A stretch of 64,000 nt of DNA from Pseudomonas extremorientalis (GCF_001870465.1 NZ_MDGK01000015.1:496001-560000); one strand, 5' to 3'. Counted from the stretch's first letter, positions 24,555 to 33,201 are shown. The notes: a model not told the origin generated them from the sequence alone. Numbers and translations: made by a program.

Positions 24555-24605
24555 CCGCCCTCAAAATTCGAAATGAGGGCGGGGTGTATTCCCCGCCCCT
24601 ATTTT
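24555..24605 (+). promoter_or_regulatory. Two mutually exclusive hairpins before the DUF4142 gene (attenuator-like)
   Basis: Hairpin 1 pairs CCGCCCTC (24555-24562) with GAGGGCGG (24575-24582). Hairpin 2 pairs GGGCGGGG (24577-24584) with CCCCGCCC (24591-24598) and is followed by CTATTTTT. They share 24577-24582, so only one can form. Hairpin 2 looks like a terminator 20-odd bases before the start at 24625. It could simply end the MFS operon, or act as an attenuator. Confidence 0.6.
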
Positions 24606-24624
24606 TGCCCTGGAGGAACCCATC

Positions 24625-25152
24625 ATGAGCCGCATGGCTATCCGGTTACGCACCGCCAGTTTCGCGATGCTGCTGGGCCTCGGCGCCAGCAATGCTTTCG
24701 CCCAGTCGCCTGCTGAATTCATCGAGCAGGCTTCGGCCAAAGGCATGGCCGATATCGAAACCAGCCGCATGGCCCACGCCAAGACCTCGTCCCAGGAAAT
24801 CAAGGACTACACCATCGAGGTGATCAACGAGCGCACCCTGGCCAACCAGCACCTGGCGGCCATCGCCAAGAAGCTCGACCTGCCCGTGGCACCGCGCGAA
24901 AAGATTGTCGATAAAGCCGAAACCCTGATGCCCGAACTCAAGGACGGCGACTCCTTCGATGCGGCCTACACTGCGCAGCAAGTGAAGGAAAACGAAGACG
25001 CCATCGCCCTGTTCAAGCAGGAAGGTGCGGCGTCGGATGTGCCGGAAATCAAAGCCCTGGTCGATGAGACGCTGCCCAAGCTGGAAGAGCGTCTGCAAAA
25101 AGCCCGTGAATTGGCGTCGACCTATGGCAAAGGTCATCAAGGCGACGGTTGA
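24625..25152 (+). CDS. DUF4142 periplasmic protein
   Basis: This 175-residue protein has a signal peptide (MSRMAIRLRTASFAMLLGLGASNAFA) and a ferritin-like four-helix DUF4142 domain (about residues 30-165: FIEQASAKGMADIETSRMAHAKTSSQEIKDY, later AYTAQQVKENEDAIALFKQ). DUF4142 proteins are exported, often stress-induced and of unknown function. It is a single gene between an attenuator-like pair of hairpins and a strong terminator. Confidence 0.9.
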   Translation: MSRMAIRLRTASFAMLLGLGASNAFAQSPAEFIEQASAKGMADIETSRMAHAKTSSQEIKDYTIEVINERTLANQHLAAIAKKLDLPVAPREKIVDKAETLMPELKDGDSFDAAYTAQQVKENEDAIALFKQEGAASDVPEIKALVDETLPKLEERLQKARELASTYGKGHQGDG

Positions 25153-25169
25153 GCCTGTCTCCTGAACTG

Positions 25170-25208
25170 AAAAAACGGCGGCTGGATCTTCTCCAACCGC
25201 CGTTTTTT
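25170..25208 (+). terminator. Bidirectional intrinsic terminator
   Basis: AAAAAACGGCGG pairs with CCGCCGTTTTTT around a 15-base loop, serving the DUF4142 gene and the convergent iron-permease-like gene. Confidence 0.88.
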
Positions 25209-25633
25209 CATGCCTGGTTCAAATCGGTCTTGGTCGCTGCCGCATCGTCGGCGGCATGACCACAACCGCTGTTCAGGCTTACCGTGCCGGCGTTGCCGAT
25301 GCTGCGATATTCCTGGCGCAGTTTTTCCAGTTCCTTGCGATCCAGCCCATCCAGGCTAAGTACCGCATTCTGTGCATCCTTGGACACACGCAGTAGCTCG
25401 TCGATCTTGATATGCAGGATGTCGTTATCGCGGTTCTGCGTGTTCTGGATCAGGAACACCATCAAGAAGGTGATGATGGTGGTCGAGGTATTGATGATCA
25501 GTTGCCAGGTGTCGTTGTAGTGGAAATACGGCCCGCTCAAGCTCCACGCCAGGATCAGCGCCACTGCCGCGTAGAACGTGCGCGGGCTGCCGGCCCAGCG
25601 GGACAGGGATTGGGAGACTGCGGAGAATTTCAT
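25208..25633 (-). CDS. Low-affinity iron permease family protein (pfam04120-like)
   Basis: This 141-residue protein has two transmembrane helices (about 18-36 and 46-63) carrying the family pattern WSLSGPYFHYNDTWQLIINTSTTIITFLMVFLIQNTQNRD, then a helical tail (IKIDELLRVSKDAQNAVLSLD). The family was named for a fungal iron transporter, but transport by bacterial members is unproven. It is a monocistronic gene. Confidence 0.85.
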   Translation of the reverse strand: MKFSAVSQSLSRWAGSPRTFYAAVALILAWSLSGPYFHYNDTWQLIINTSTTIITFLMVFLIQNTQNRDNDILHIKIDELLRVSKDAQNAVLSLDGLDRKELEKLRQEYRSIGNAGTVSLNSGCGHAADDAAATKTDLNQA

Positions 25634-25714
25634 GACCGTTTTCCTTGGAAGGGTGATGAAGTTATGGACCGCAGGGAATCTTTGAAATTTCTTTTTACAT
25701 TTGACCGACGCTTC

Positions 25715-26215
25715 TTAAAACGCCAATTCGACCTGGCCAGTCCCTTCAAGCGCGAGCAAATATTGCTTGGCTTTCAACCCTCCGGCAAATCCGGTCAAGC
25801 CGCCCGACGCGCCAATGACCCGATGGCACGGCGCAATGATCGAAATCGGGTTACGTCCATTGGCCGCGCCCACTGCGCGAACGGCTTTAGGATTACCGAT
25901 CTGCTGGGCAATTTGGCTGTAGCTGCGGGTTTCGCCAAAAGGAATGGTGAGCAGCGCCTGCCAGACCTGCTTCTGAAAATCGGTGCCGGTAAAGTCCAGC
26001 TCAAGCTCGAACTGTTTGCGGTTGCCGGCAAAGTACTCGTGCAACTGGCGTTCGGTCTCCAGCAACACCGGGCTGTCATTGGCCTCGTGCAGTTCACCCA
26101 GGCGCACGCGGTTGGCGCGTTCTTCTGCCCAGAGGATGGCACTGAGCTTGCCAGCACGCGCCACGAGGGTGAGTACGCCGACAGGCGAAGGCATGAGCTT
26201 GTATTCGTAGGACAT
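25715..26215 (-). CDS. ogt: Methylated-DNA-[protein]-cysteine S-methyltransferase
   Basis: This 166-residue protein transfers the methyl group from O6-methylguanine to its own cysteine, repairing alkylated DNA. The acceptor Cys130 is in IIAPCHRVIG, preceded by FGETRSYSQIAQQIGNPKAVRAVGAANGRNP, the DNA-binding helix region with the arginine finger. Its length suits Ogt rather than the bifunctional Ada. It is a single gene. Confidence 0.93.
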   Translation of the reverse strand: MSYEYKLMPSPVGVLTLVARAGKLSAILWAEERANRVRLGELHEANDSPVLLETERQLHEYFAGNRKQFELELDFTGTDFQKQVWQALLTIPFGETRSYSQIAQQIGNPKAVRAVGAANGRNPISIIAPCHRVIGASGGLTGFAGGLKAKQYLLALEGTGQVELAF

Positions 26216-26305
26216 GAGCGGGCTCCTGGGTAGGCGGGGTAGCGTTGAATCTAGACCACGCCGCCCAACTGAAAACTACGTTTCTTGCGATTGAATTCGG
26301 TTTGT

Positions 26306-26716
26306 TCAGTGGTCCTGCTGTAACACTTTAAGTGCCGCTGAAGCCAGAAAGCCGGAACGGCTTTTTTCTTCCGGGTGGTGCAGCACATATTCATCGATGC
26401 GGTTCAGCAGATAACCAGGCAGCGTGATGTTCAGCTTCTGCGCCTTGCCCAGGTACTTGGTGACATCAATGTCCACCACCGCCCAGGTGCAACCTGCATA
26501 TTGAGGGTTGGCGGCGTGCAAGGTGACCTTTTGCGCGCTGGGAATCGGTGCACCGTCTTCCGCCAGGATCTCGAAGTGTCCTTCAATGGCTTCGCGGGCC
26601 ATGGCCATGGCGTCGTCCAGGTCATCGCCGGCGGAGTAGCAGCCGGGAATATCCGGGACTTCCACGCCCCAGGCGTGGTCGTCGTCGCCGGTTGAAATTG
26701 CAATCGGGTAAAGCAT
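26306..26716 (-). CDS. hicB: HicB-type antitoxin with C-terminal ribbon-helix-helix
   Basis: This 136-residue protein has the HicB partial RNase-H-like fold at the N-terminus (AWGVEVPDIPGCYSAGDDLDDAMAMAREAI) and a C-terminal DNA-binding segment (KAQKLNITLPGYLLNRIDEYV, SRSGFLASAALKVL). It neutralises the upstream HicA toxin and should repress the operon. The 22-bp gap and toxin-first order are typical of hicAB. Confidence 0.92.
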   Translation of the reverse strand: MLYPIAISTGDDDHAWGVEVPDIPGCYSAGDDLDDAMAMAREAIEGHFEILAEDGAPIPSAQKVTLHAANPQYAGCTWAVVDIDVTKYLGKAQKLNITLPGYLLNRIDEYVLHHPEEKSRSGFLASAALKVLQQDH

Positions 26717-26738
26717 GTCTGTTGTCCTCCACGGACGG

Positions 26739-26921
26739 TTAACTCAGCAGAGCCTGTTTCAAAATGCTCTTGGCGGTCTTGTCCAACAGGTCCTTCTTTG
26801 GATGGGGAATCGTCACCAGCCCCGGTTTTGTCGGGTGCTTGAAGTGGTGATGGCTGCCTCTGATGCGTACCAGATACCAACCGTCCGCAACGATGTGACC
26901 TATCAAATATCGGCTATCCAC
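26739..26921 (-). CDS. hicA: HicA-type mRNA interferase toxin
   Basis: This 60-residue protein has the HicA double-stranded-RNA-binding-like fold: LIGHIVADGWYLVRIRGSHHHFKHPTKPGLVTIPHPKKD. The catalytic His lies in GSHHHF. The start is a GTG behind AAGGAGG. An imperfect dyad (CACAACACC / GGTGTGTG, one bulge) overlaps the ribosome site and start codon and could be the HicB operator. HicA cleaves mRNA when HicB is lost. Confidence 0.92.
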   Translation of the reverse strand: MDSRYLIGHIVADGWYLVRIRGSHHHFKHPTKPGLVTIPHPKKDLLDKTAKSILKQALLS

Positions 26922-27089
26922 AACACCTCCTTGTGGTGTGTGATGGTGGTGACTATAACCACTGAAATGAAATTATCAACACTCTACCTACCAGTGGTCG
27001 ATGACCGGCGTTTTGGCAGGTGGTCAAGAGAGTGTATGAGCGCGGCGGAATGGCGCCGCAAGGAGGTATTGCGAGGTTTTGCAGCGGCC

Positions 27090-27983
27090 TTACCGGACCT
27101 TTAGCGTCTGTGCAATGACTGCGAGAAACGCATCAACCAGTACACTTTTTGATTCTTTCCGGGTCAGTACCAACAGTTGTGCACACGCATCCGCTTCCAC
27201 CAACGGCCTGTACGTCACGCCTTTATTCATCAGGCTCTGCGTACAGGCCGGCACCAACGCCACGCCTTGCCCGGCGGCCACCAGCGCAATGATCGAGGTG
27301 ATCTGCCGCCCGGTCGGGCCTGGGCGTAACGGCTGGCCGTGGTGCCGGTAAAGCTGTTCGATGGACTGGTTGAGCCCCGAGCCATAATCCGCTGGAAACA
27401 GAATCAACGGGTAGGCAGTGAGCTGCGCCAGGCTGACGTTGGGTTGATTGGCCAGCGGGCTGTCGCTGGACACAGCGGCCACCAGACGTTCTTCACCCAG
27501 GGACAGCGCTTGCACCGCTTCGCCTTGGGGCAACAGGCGACTCAGGCCGATATCCAGCCGCCCATCTGCCACCTGCGCACCCAGGCTGCCCGAGGCGCAT
27601 TCCACCAGGGTCAATTGCACATCGGGAAAGCGTTGGGCAAACGCCTGGATCGCCTGGCTGAACAGGTCCGACAGTGCGATCGAGCTGACATAGCCTAACG
27701 CCAGTTGCCCGGCCGTACCTGCCGCGAGTTTGCCGGCGATTACCTGTGCCAATTCCACCTGCTCCAGTACGCCGCGTGCATAGGGCAGGAATGAGCGGCC
27801 TTGCGCGGTGAGGGTGACCGTGCGGCTGGTGCGGTCGAACAGCTTGAAGCCCAGCTCGGTTTCCAGCGCCGAGATCTGTCGCGTCAGCGGCGGTTGCGCC
27901 AGGTGCAGGCGAATAGCTGCGCGGCCGAAGTGCAATTCTTCGGCGACGGTCAGAAAGTAACGCAGCTTGCGTAGGTCGAGCAT
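27090..27983 (-). CDS. LysR-family transcriptional regulator
   Basis: This 297-residue protein starts at MLDLRKLRYFLTVAEELHFGRAA; the helix-turn-helix continues LAQPPLTRQISALE, typical of the CatR/BenM-like branch. The effector domain follows. It is divergent from two MFS genes, whose transcription it probably controls; the intergenic gap is 95 bp. Confidence 0.9.
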   Translation of the reverse strand: MLDLRKLRYFLTVAEELHFGRAAIRLHLAQPPLTRQISALETELGFKLFDRTSRTVTLTAQGRSFLPYARGVLEQVELAQVIAGKLAAGTAGQLALGYVSSIALSDLFSQAIQAFAQRFPDVQLTLVECASGSLGAQVADGRLDIGLSRLLPQGEAVQALSLGEERLVAAVSSDSPLANQPNVSLAQLTAYPLILFPADYGSGLNQSIEQLYRHHGQPLRPGPTGRQITSIIALVAAGQGVALVPACTQSLMNKGVTYRPLVEADACAQLLVLTRKESKSVLVDAFLAVIAQTLKVR

Positions 27984-28078
27984 CCTGGTCCTTGGGTATC
28001 GATCGGTCCGAAATCGGTATTGGTTCAAGACCTGCCGGCCATTCTATAAAGACCTCACAAAATAAAACGAGAGGTTTC

Positions 28079-29242
28079 ATGAAACCGCGCCTGCATTGTG
28101 CCCGTCTTGCTCTGTTCCTGTGTGGCTGCGCGGCGTTCCTCAACCTGTATGCCACACAGAGCATTCTCCAGACATTTGCTACGCAGTTTCACATCAGCGC
28201 CAAGGCGGCGGGGTGGAGCATCACCGTGACGACGCTGGCGGTGGCGATCACTGCGCCGTTTGTCAGCCGCCTGACCGGGCGCTTCGAACCACGCACGGTG
28301 ATCAGCGCAGCGGCTTTGCTGTTGGCGCTGCCGTCACTGATGACCGCCTGGGCCGACAGCTTTGCCGAAGTGTTGGTGTGGCGGTGGGTGGCGGGGATGT
28401 TGATCCCGGTGATATTCGCCACCAGCGTGGCGTATATCGGCGACCGCTGGCGTGGCGGTACGCTGACGGAAGTCACCAGCCTGTATGTGGCAGGGACCGT
28501 GCTGGGTGGGTTCGCCGGGCGTTTCATCACCGGCGTCGTGACTGAATATGTCGGCTGGCGCGAAGCCTTTGAATGGCTGGCGGTGCTGAGCCTGATGGTG
28601 GGTGGGTTTATCCAGTTTCTGTTGCCGATGAGTCGTGTGCGCTCTGAGAAGGTTCAACCCTCGTTCTCGGCGGTTTTTAGCAAGCCCTTGCTGGCTGCCT
28701 ACGCCGTAGGATTTTGTGTGTTGTTCTCACAGGTCGCAGCGTTTACCTACGCAGGTTTGTACCTTGGATTACCGCCCTTCAGCCTGGGGCCTGCGGCATT
28801 GGGCACGCTGTATATGGTGTTTTTGCTGGCGCTGATCGTGATCCCCATCGCCGGGCGCCTCAGCAAATCCCGGCCCCACGCTGAACTGCTGAGTGTGGCT
28901 GCGCTGCTGGGCATCAGCGGCTCGGCGCTGACGCTGGTGCCTTCCTTGTGGTGCATCGTGGTGGGCCTGGCTCTCAGTTCTACCGGCGTATTCCTCGCGC
29001 AGTCGGCGGCCAACGCGTTCACCACGGCGACGGCCCGTGACAATAAAGCAGGCGCTGTGGGGGTGTACCTGACGTGTTACTACCTGGGCGGCAGTTGCGG
29101 CGCCATTGTCCCGGCATTGATCTGGGAACGCTGGGGCTGGGCCGGGTGTGTGGCGCTGATTATCACCTTCCAGGTGTTGACCTTGCTGATCGCCCTGACC
29201 GGCTGGAGGCCCGCCAAACCTCAACTGATCCCGACGCCATGA
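28079..29242 (+). CDS. MFS transporter, YnfM-like
   Basis: This 387-residue protein starts at MKPRLHC behind GAGAGG. Twelve helices are visible, with FLNLYATQSILQTFATQFHISAKAAGWSITVTTLAVAI at the start and RWVAGMLIPVIFATSVAYIGDRW after helix 4. It resembles YnfM-type efflux proteins, often with arabinose- or drug-like substrates. Its stop overlaps the next gene (ATGA). Confidence 0.88.
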   Translation: MKPRLHCARLALFLCGCAAFLNLYATQSILQTFATQFHISAKAAGWSITVTTLAVAITAPFVSRLTGRFEPRTVISAAALLLALPSLMTAWADSFAEVLVWRWVAGMLIPVIFATSVAYIGDRWRGGTLTEVTSLYVAGTVLGGFAGRFITGVVTEYVGWREAFEWLAVLSLMVGGFIQFLLPMSRVRSEKVQPSFSAVFSKPLLAAYAVGFCVLFSQVAAFTYAGLYLGLPPFSLGPAALGTLYMVFLLALIVIPIAGRLSKSRPHAELLSVAALLGISGSALTLVPSLWCIVVGLALSSTGVFLAQSAANAFTTATARDNKAGAVGVYLTCYYLGGSCGAIVPALIWERWGWAGCVALIITFQVLTLLIALTGWRPAKPQLIPTP

Positions 29243-30408
29243 ATGCCATCCCACCCCGCCGTCGCACGCTGATCGCCGGCTGCAGCGCCCACGCCGTGCA
29301 TGATGGCCTGACCGATGTCATCTACGTGCTGCTGCCGATCTGGCAAACACAGTTCGCCTTGTCCTACGCCCAGGTCGGGCTGTTGCGCGGTGCCTATTCC
29401 GGGATGATGGCGGTGTTCCAGCTCATGGCCAGCCGCGCCGCAAAACGCTGGGGCCGAGTGCCGATGCTGGTCGGCGGAACCGCGCTCGCCGGCACGGCTT
29501 ACCTGTTGGTGGGCCAGGCCACCGGGCTGGTGATGCTATTGCTGGCGCTGCTGCTCGGTGGGCTCGGGGCCAGTAGCCAACACCCGCTGGCGTCTTCGAT
29601 GATCAGCGATGCCTACGAAGACGGTGGCGGAATCAAGCAGGCGTTGTCCCAGTACAACTTCTCCGGCGACATCGGCAAAACCCTGATCCCCGGTCTGGTC
29701 GGCCTGTTGCTCACGCTGATCAGTTGGCGCGCCAGTGCCACGTTGCTGGGGGTGCTGGGGTTGGCGGCGGCGGGGTTGCTGTGGTGGCTTATTCCTGCGC
29801 AAACATCCGAAGCGTCCTCGACCAAAAAAGCCAGACCCTCCACCGGAACAGGCTCCGTCACCGGCCTGCGCGCACTGATCCTCACCGGCACCCTCGACAG
29901 CGCCGTACGCATGGGCTTTCTCACCTTCCTGCCGTTTCTGCTGCAGGCCAAGGGGGCCGGCACCGCCGGTATTGGCCTGGCCCTGACCCTGCTGTTTATT
30001 GGCGGCGCGTTCGGCAAATTATTCTGCGGCTACCTGGGCGCACGCATCGGCATGATGAAGACGGTGTGGTTGACGGAGGGCAGCACGGCACTGCTGATCG
30101 TGGCGGCGGTGTACCTGCCGCTGAGCGGGTTGATGGTGATGTTGCCGGTGCTGGGGCTGGTGCTCAACGGCACGTCTTCGGTGTTGTACGGTGCGGTGCC
30201 CGATCTGGCACCAGCAGAGAAACGCGAACAGGCGTTCGCCGTGTTCTACACCGGCACGATTGGTGGCGGGGCACTGGCGCCGGTGGTGTTCGGCGGGGTG
30301 GGGGATGCGCTGGGCGTGACGGTGGCGGTAATGCTGCTGGCCGGGATGTTGGGGGTGACGTTGCCGTTGGCGTGGGTGGTGCAGCGGGGGATTCACTCAA
30401 GCGATTGA
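29239..30408 (+). CDS. MFS transporter, fosmidomycin-resistance-like
   Basis: This 389-residue protein opens with SAHAVHDGLTDVIYVLLPIWQTQFALSYAQVG, like the Fsr family, and has a second half-repeat starting near LDSAVRMGFLTFLPFLLQAKG. It is coupled by overlapping stop/start codons to the previous MFS gene, so two different pumps share one LysR-controlled transcript. The substrate is unknown. Confidence 0.87.
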   Translation: MNAIPPRRRTLIAGCSAHAVHDGLTDVIYVLLPIWQTQFALSYAQVGLLRGAYSGMMAVFQLMASRAAKRWGRVPMLVGGTALAGTAYLLVGQATGLVMLLLALLLGGLGASSQHPLASSMISDAYEDGGGIKQALSQYNFSGDIGKTLIPGLVGLLLTLISWRASATLLGVLGLAAAGLLWWLIPAQTSEASSTKKARPSTGTGSVTGLRALILTGTLDSAVRMGFLTFLPFLLQAKGAGTAGIGLALTLLFIGGAFGKLFCGYLGARIGMMKTVWLTEGSTALLIVAAVYLPLSGLMVMLPVLGLVLNGTSSVLYGAVPDLAPAEKREQAFAVFYTGTIGGGALAPVVFGGVGDALGVTVAVMLLAGMLGVTLPLAWVVQRGIHSSD

Positions 30409-30817
30409 GTGTCTGGCGGTATGTCCAGCTTGGGCGGCGTTGCTCCAGGAGCCAACGCCTTGTACAGACTCCAGGCCGCCCATACCACGGGGGAGGAAAG
30501 CCGAAAAACACAATGTGCATATACGCGTTGACCGCTGAAGTCTGATCTTGCGAAGTTGCCTACACGCTCATCGGAACGCGTTGGGTTGTACACCATGGGG
30601 AGGCTATTTATGGTTTGTCAGCCGCTAGATGCTCGATGGCAACTGCACGCAACACATCCTAAAGTGTGCCGGTATCCCGAAAGCTACCCGGTTCACTCGC
30701 CTGCGTGCAGTTGCCACCCTCCCATCAAATTCAACGCATAAAAAAAACCGGCCACCAAAGGACCGGTTTTTTTGCATCCCTCGTCAGAGACAACCTGACG
30801 CGGAACGAGAATCCGAG
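30409..30817. other. Gene-free region with a 15-bp inverted repeat and a tRNA-gene terminator
   Basis: I see no convincing gene in these 409 bases. A perfect 15-bp inverted repeat, TGGCAACTGCACGCA, occupies 30637-30651 and (inverted) 30702-30716, with a 50-base interior containing CCGGTATC and CTACCCGG. It is followed by the terminator of tRNA-Gly. Candidates are a repeat-family element or a structured RNA. Confidence 0.55.
30741..30773 (-). terminator. Bidirectional terminator after tRNA-Gly
   Basis: AAAAAAACCGG and CCGGTTTTTTT pair around an 11-base loop. The site is 45 bases past the 3' end of tRNA-Gly on the minus strand. Confidence 0.85.
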
Positions 30818-30891
30818 TGGAGCGGGTAGAGGGAATCGAACCCTCGTCGGAAGCTTGGGAAGCTACTGTTCTACCATTAAACTATACCCGC
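30818..30891 (-). tRNA. tRNA-Gly (anticodon CCC)
   Basis: The 74-nt gene including an encoded CCA reads GCGGGTATAGTTTAATGG at the 5' end; the anticodon loop is TTCCCAA and the T arm is GAGGGTTCGATTCCCTC. Acceptor stem GCGGGTA pairs with TACCCGC. The anticodon stem carries one U-U mismatch (GTAGC/GCTTC). It resembles E. coli glyU and reads GGG. Confidence 0.93.
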
Positions 30892-30994
30892 TCAGAGCGG
30901 CTGACTTTGTACCAGAAGTTCGTCGGAATTTGAAGTTTTTCTTCAAAAATATGTGTGGGTTACAGATGTCTCACACATCGACAAGCGAACCCAT

Positions 30995-31094
30995 TGTAGG
31001 AGCGAGCTTGCTCGCGAAAGACTCAAGAGCGCGACGTTCTCTCAGGAGACGAGCGTTATCGTTGACGTTCTTCGCGGGCAAGCCCGCTCTTGCA
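30995..31094. repeat. REP doublet (GAGCGAGCTTGCTC family)
   Basis: The arms TGTAGGAGCGAGCTTGCTCG.. and the reverse complement of the right end, TGCAAGAGCGGGCTTGCCCG.., are 24 bases long with four mismatches. Each arm is also a small hairpin (GCGAGC/GCTCGC). This is a widespread Pseudomonas repeat, here after the phaG stop codon. Confidence 0.75.
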
Positions 31095-31106
31095 GGGGGG
31101 CGTGTT

Positions 31107-31991
31107 TCAGAGTGCAAAGGCATGTTGTGCCGGGCCGGTCTGATAACGCAATCGGCTGACCTGGCGCTCCGGTTTCAAGAAGCCCACCACCGCATCCCGG
31201 CTGTCCCGACAGGCGGCCTTGTGCTCCATGTCCAGGAAATGCCCCGTGGCCTGGATCGTGCTGAAGCTGCTTTTTGCCACATGCTGGCCAAACAGCTTGG
31301 CATCCTGGGCGCTGGTGTATTCGTCCCATTCACCGTTCAAAAACAACACCGGGATGTCGATCTGCCTGGCTGCCTTGAGGTAGCACAGGCGGTCACTGTT
31401 GAGCACATGGCTGATGTGGAAGTGCATCTGCCCATACTCGTGCTCGGCCAGGCTGCTCACGTGCTTGTAGTTGAAGCGCTTGAACAGTGACGGCAGGTGT
31501 TTGCCGATGGTGCTGTTGACCAGGTGGCCGACGCGGTCGCGGTCGAGATTGCCGAGGTAGTCGACGCCGCGTTCCAGGTAGTCGCGCATGGGCGCGTTGA
31601 TCACTGGGGAGAACGAGCTGATCACGGCTTTTTCCACGCGACGTGGCCGGTGGGCGAGGGCGACCAGGGTGGCGGCACCGCCCCAGGAAAACGACAGCAC
31701 ATGTTCAGCGGCGAAGTGGTCGATGAGCTCTAGCAGGATCTGGCCTTCGACTTCCTTCGTCAGCATCTGCTCATGGCGGTTATGGATTTTGGAGCGACCG
31801 GCGTAGGGCTGGTCGTACAAAACCACATTGAACTGCGGGTACAGGCTTTTCACGGTTTGGGCGAAGGATGCCGTGGTGGCCATGGAGCCGTTGACCAGGA
31901 TGATGGTCTTTGCAGCAACGTCCGCGCGATAGAACTCCGTGTAAACCCGATACTGACCCTGTATATCCAACACAGCGATTTCTGGCCTCAT
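31107..31991 (-). CDS. phaG: (R)-3-hydroxydecanoyl-ACP:CoA transacylase
   Basis: This 294-residue alpha/beta-hydrolase starts at MRPEIAVLDIQGQYRVYTEF, closely matching PhaG of fluorescent pseudomonads, including TIILVNGSMATTASFAQTVK, the nucleophile elbow SFSWGGAAT, NSTIGKHLPSLFKRFNY and the C-terminal QHAFA. It links fatty-acid synthesis to medium-chain polyhydroxyalkanoate (or hydroxyalkanoyl lipid) precursors. RhlA is a paralogue, but the start and the C-terminus are PhaG-like. The long in-frame region before 31991 is not included because family members start here. Confidence 0.92.
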   Translation of the reverse strand: MRPEIAVLDIQGQYRVYTEFYRADVAAKTIILVNGSMATTASFAQTVKSLYPQFNVVLYDQPYAGRSKIHNRHEQMLTKEVEGQILLELIDHFAAEHVLSFSWGGAATLVALAHRPRRVEKAVISSFSPVINAPMRDYLERGVDYLGNLDRDRVGHLVNSTIGKHLPSLFKRFNYKHVSSLAEHEYGQMHFHISHVLNSDRLCYLKAARQIDIPVLFLNGEWDEYTSAQDAKLFGQHVAKSSFSTIQATGHFLDMEHKAACRDSRDAVVGFLKPERQVSRLRYQTGPAQHAFAL

Positions 31992-32296
31992 GTCGTAAGA
32001 CTCCTGGCAAGCGGGTAGGGCGCGCAGATCACTCTGCACGAGCTTTGTGACAGGTAGGCATACGCCTGGAAAAGGAGGGCCCATGTCGATCCGATGACGG
32101 CTGGCCGACGGGTGTTGTTGTGACGGGCTGTTTGCCTGGAAGGCCCGTAGATCAAGCGCGGGCGGGGCAAGGTGTTTCTTGGAGGTTATAGGCGACTCGC
32201 CAGTCATATTTGAACTGGTGATCCTGATTCAAGCAGTCGAGTCGATACCTCGCAAGGTGACCTGGCGGTTTTTTGCTATCACCGGCTGAACGGTCG
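31992..32296. other. Gene-free leader of phaG
   Basis: These 305 bases between phaG and rsuA are open in the phaG frame to 32207 but show no family similarity there. They probably hold the phaG promoter and a long leader. I see no clear promoter motif. Confidence 0.45.
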
Positions 32297-32989
32297 TCAG
32301 ACCTGTCGGATTTCGTCGTCAGTCAGCGCCCGATACTGGCCAGGCGCAAGGGTCGCATCCAGCACCAGGGAACCCATGCGCTCGCGGTGCAGGCCGATCA
32401 CCTTGTTATCAAAATGCCCGAACATGCGCTTCACTTGGTGATAACGCCCTTCGATGATGCTCAAGCGTGCGGTTCTCGGCCCGAGCAATTCCAACTCGGC
32501 GGGGTGGGTGGTCAAGTCTTCGAAGGCGAAGTAAATACCTTCGGCAAATGTCGTTGCGTATTCAGGGCCGATAGCCTGTTCGGTCTCGACGAGGTACACC
32601 TTGGGCAACTTGGTCTGCGGTTGCGTCAGGCGCCGCGACCATTGGCCATCGTTGGTGATCAGCATCAGGCCGGTGGTGTTGAAGTCCAGACGGCCGGCAA
32701 TGTGCAAGTCGCCTTTGTCCGGCTCATCGAGTAAATCCAGAACGGTTGGATGTTGCGGATCAGAGGTGGCGCTCACGCACCCCCGAGGCTTGTGCAGCAT
32801 GAAGTAACGCGCCGGTTTGCCTGCCTGCAGCACCTCATCGTCAACGCTCACTCGGCTGAATTCCCGCACCTCGTGATGGGGGTCGCTGACGGCCACGCCA
32901 TCCACCGCCACACGCCGCTCAACCAACAGCAGGCGCACTTGCTTGCGATTGAAGCGCGGCAGGTTACTGAGGAAACGATCCACCCGCAT
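32297..32989 (-). CDS. rsuA: 16S rRNA pseudouridine synthase, RsuA family
   Basis: This 230-residue protein has an S4-like N-terminus (MRVDRFLSNLPRFNRKQVRLLL) and the catalytic motif GRLDFNTTGLMLITNDG with the essential Asp, then KVYLVE and IIEGRYHQVKRMF. It should make pseudouridine 516 in 16S rRNA. It overlaps the upstream Cys-rich gene by one base (TAATG). Confidence 0.88.
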   Translation of the reverse strand: MRVDRFLSNLPRFNRKQVRLLLVERRVAVDGVAVSDPHHEVREFSRVSVDDEVLQAGKPARYFMLHKPRGCVSATSDPQHPTVLDLLDEPDKGDLHIAGRLDFNTTGLMLITNDGQWSRRLTQPQTKLPKVYLVETEQAIGPEYATTFAEGIYFAFEDLTTHPAELELLGPRTARLSIIEGRYHQVKRMFGHFDNKVIGLHRERMGSLVLDATLAPGQYRALTDDEIRQV

Positions 32990-33201
32990 TACGTCGGCTC
33001 AACCCTACGCAGTTGCTCATCGACCTGGGCACAACGCGGGCAGAGGCAGGCCTGGTTGCGCAGTTCATCGGGCAGGGCCTGGAGCACCGCCGGGTCGATG
33101 GTGACGCTGTAGCACCAGCAGGCCTGGTCGACCGTACGGGGATCAGCCAGGCTGCAGTCGTTGCGTGCACCGCAGGCGGGGCAAAGGGTGGGTGTGGTCA
33201 T
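32989..33201 (-). CDS. Cysteine-rich CWC family small protein
   Basis: This 70-residue protein has eight cysteines in paired motifs: LCPACGARNDC, QACWCYS and ACLCPRCAQVD. This is the CWC pattern, probably zinc-binding. The function is unknown. It is coupled to rsuA by a one-base stop/start overlap, an arrangement conserved in pseudomonads, suggesting co-expression. Confidence 0.88.
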   Translation of the reverse strand: MTTPTLCPACGARNDCSLADPRTVDQACWCYSVTIDPAVLQALPDELRNQACLCPRCAQVDEQLRRVEPT

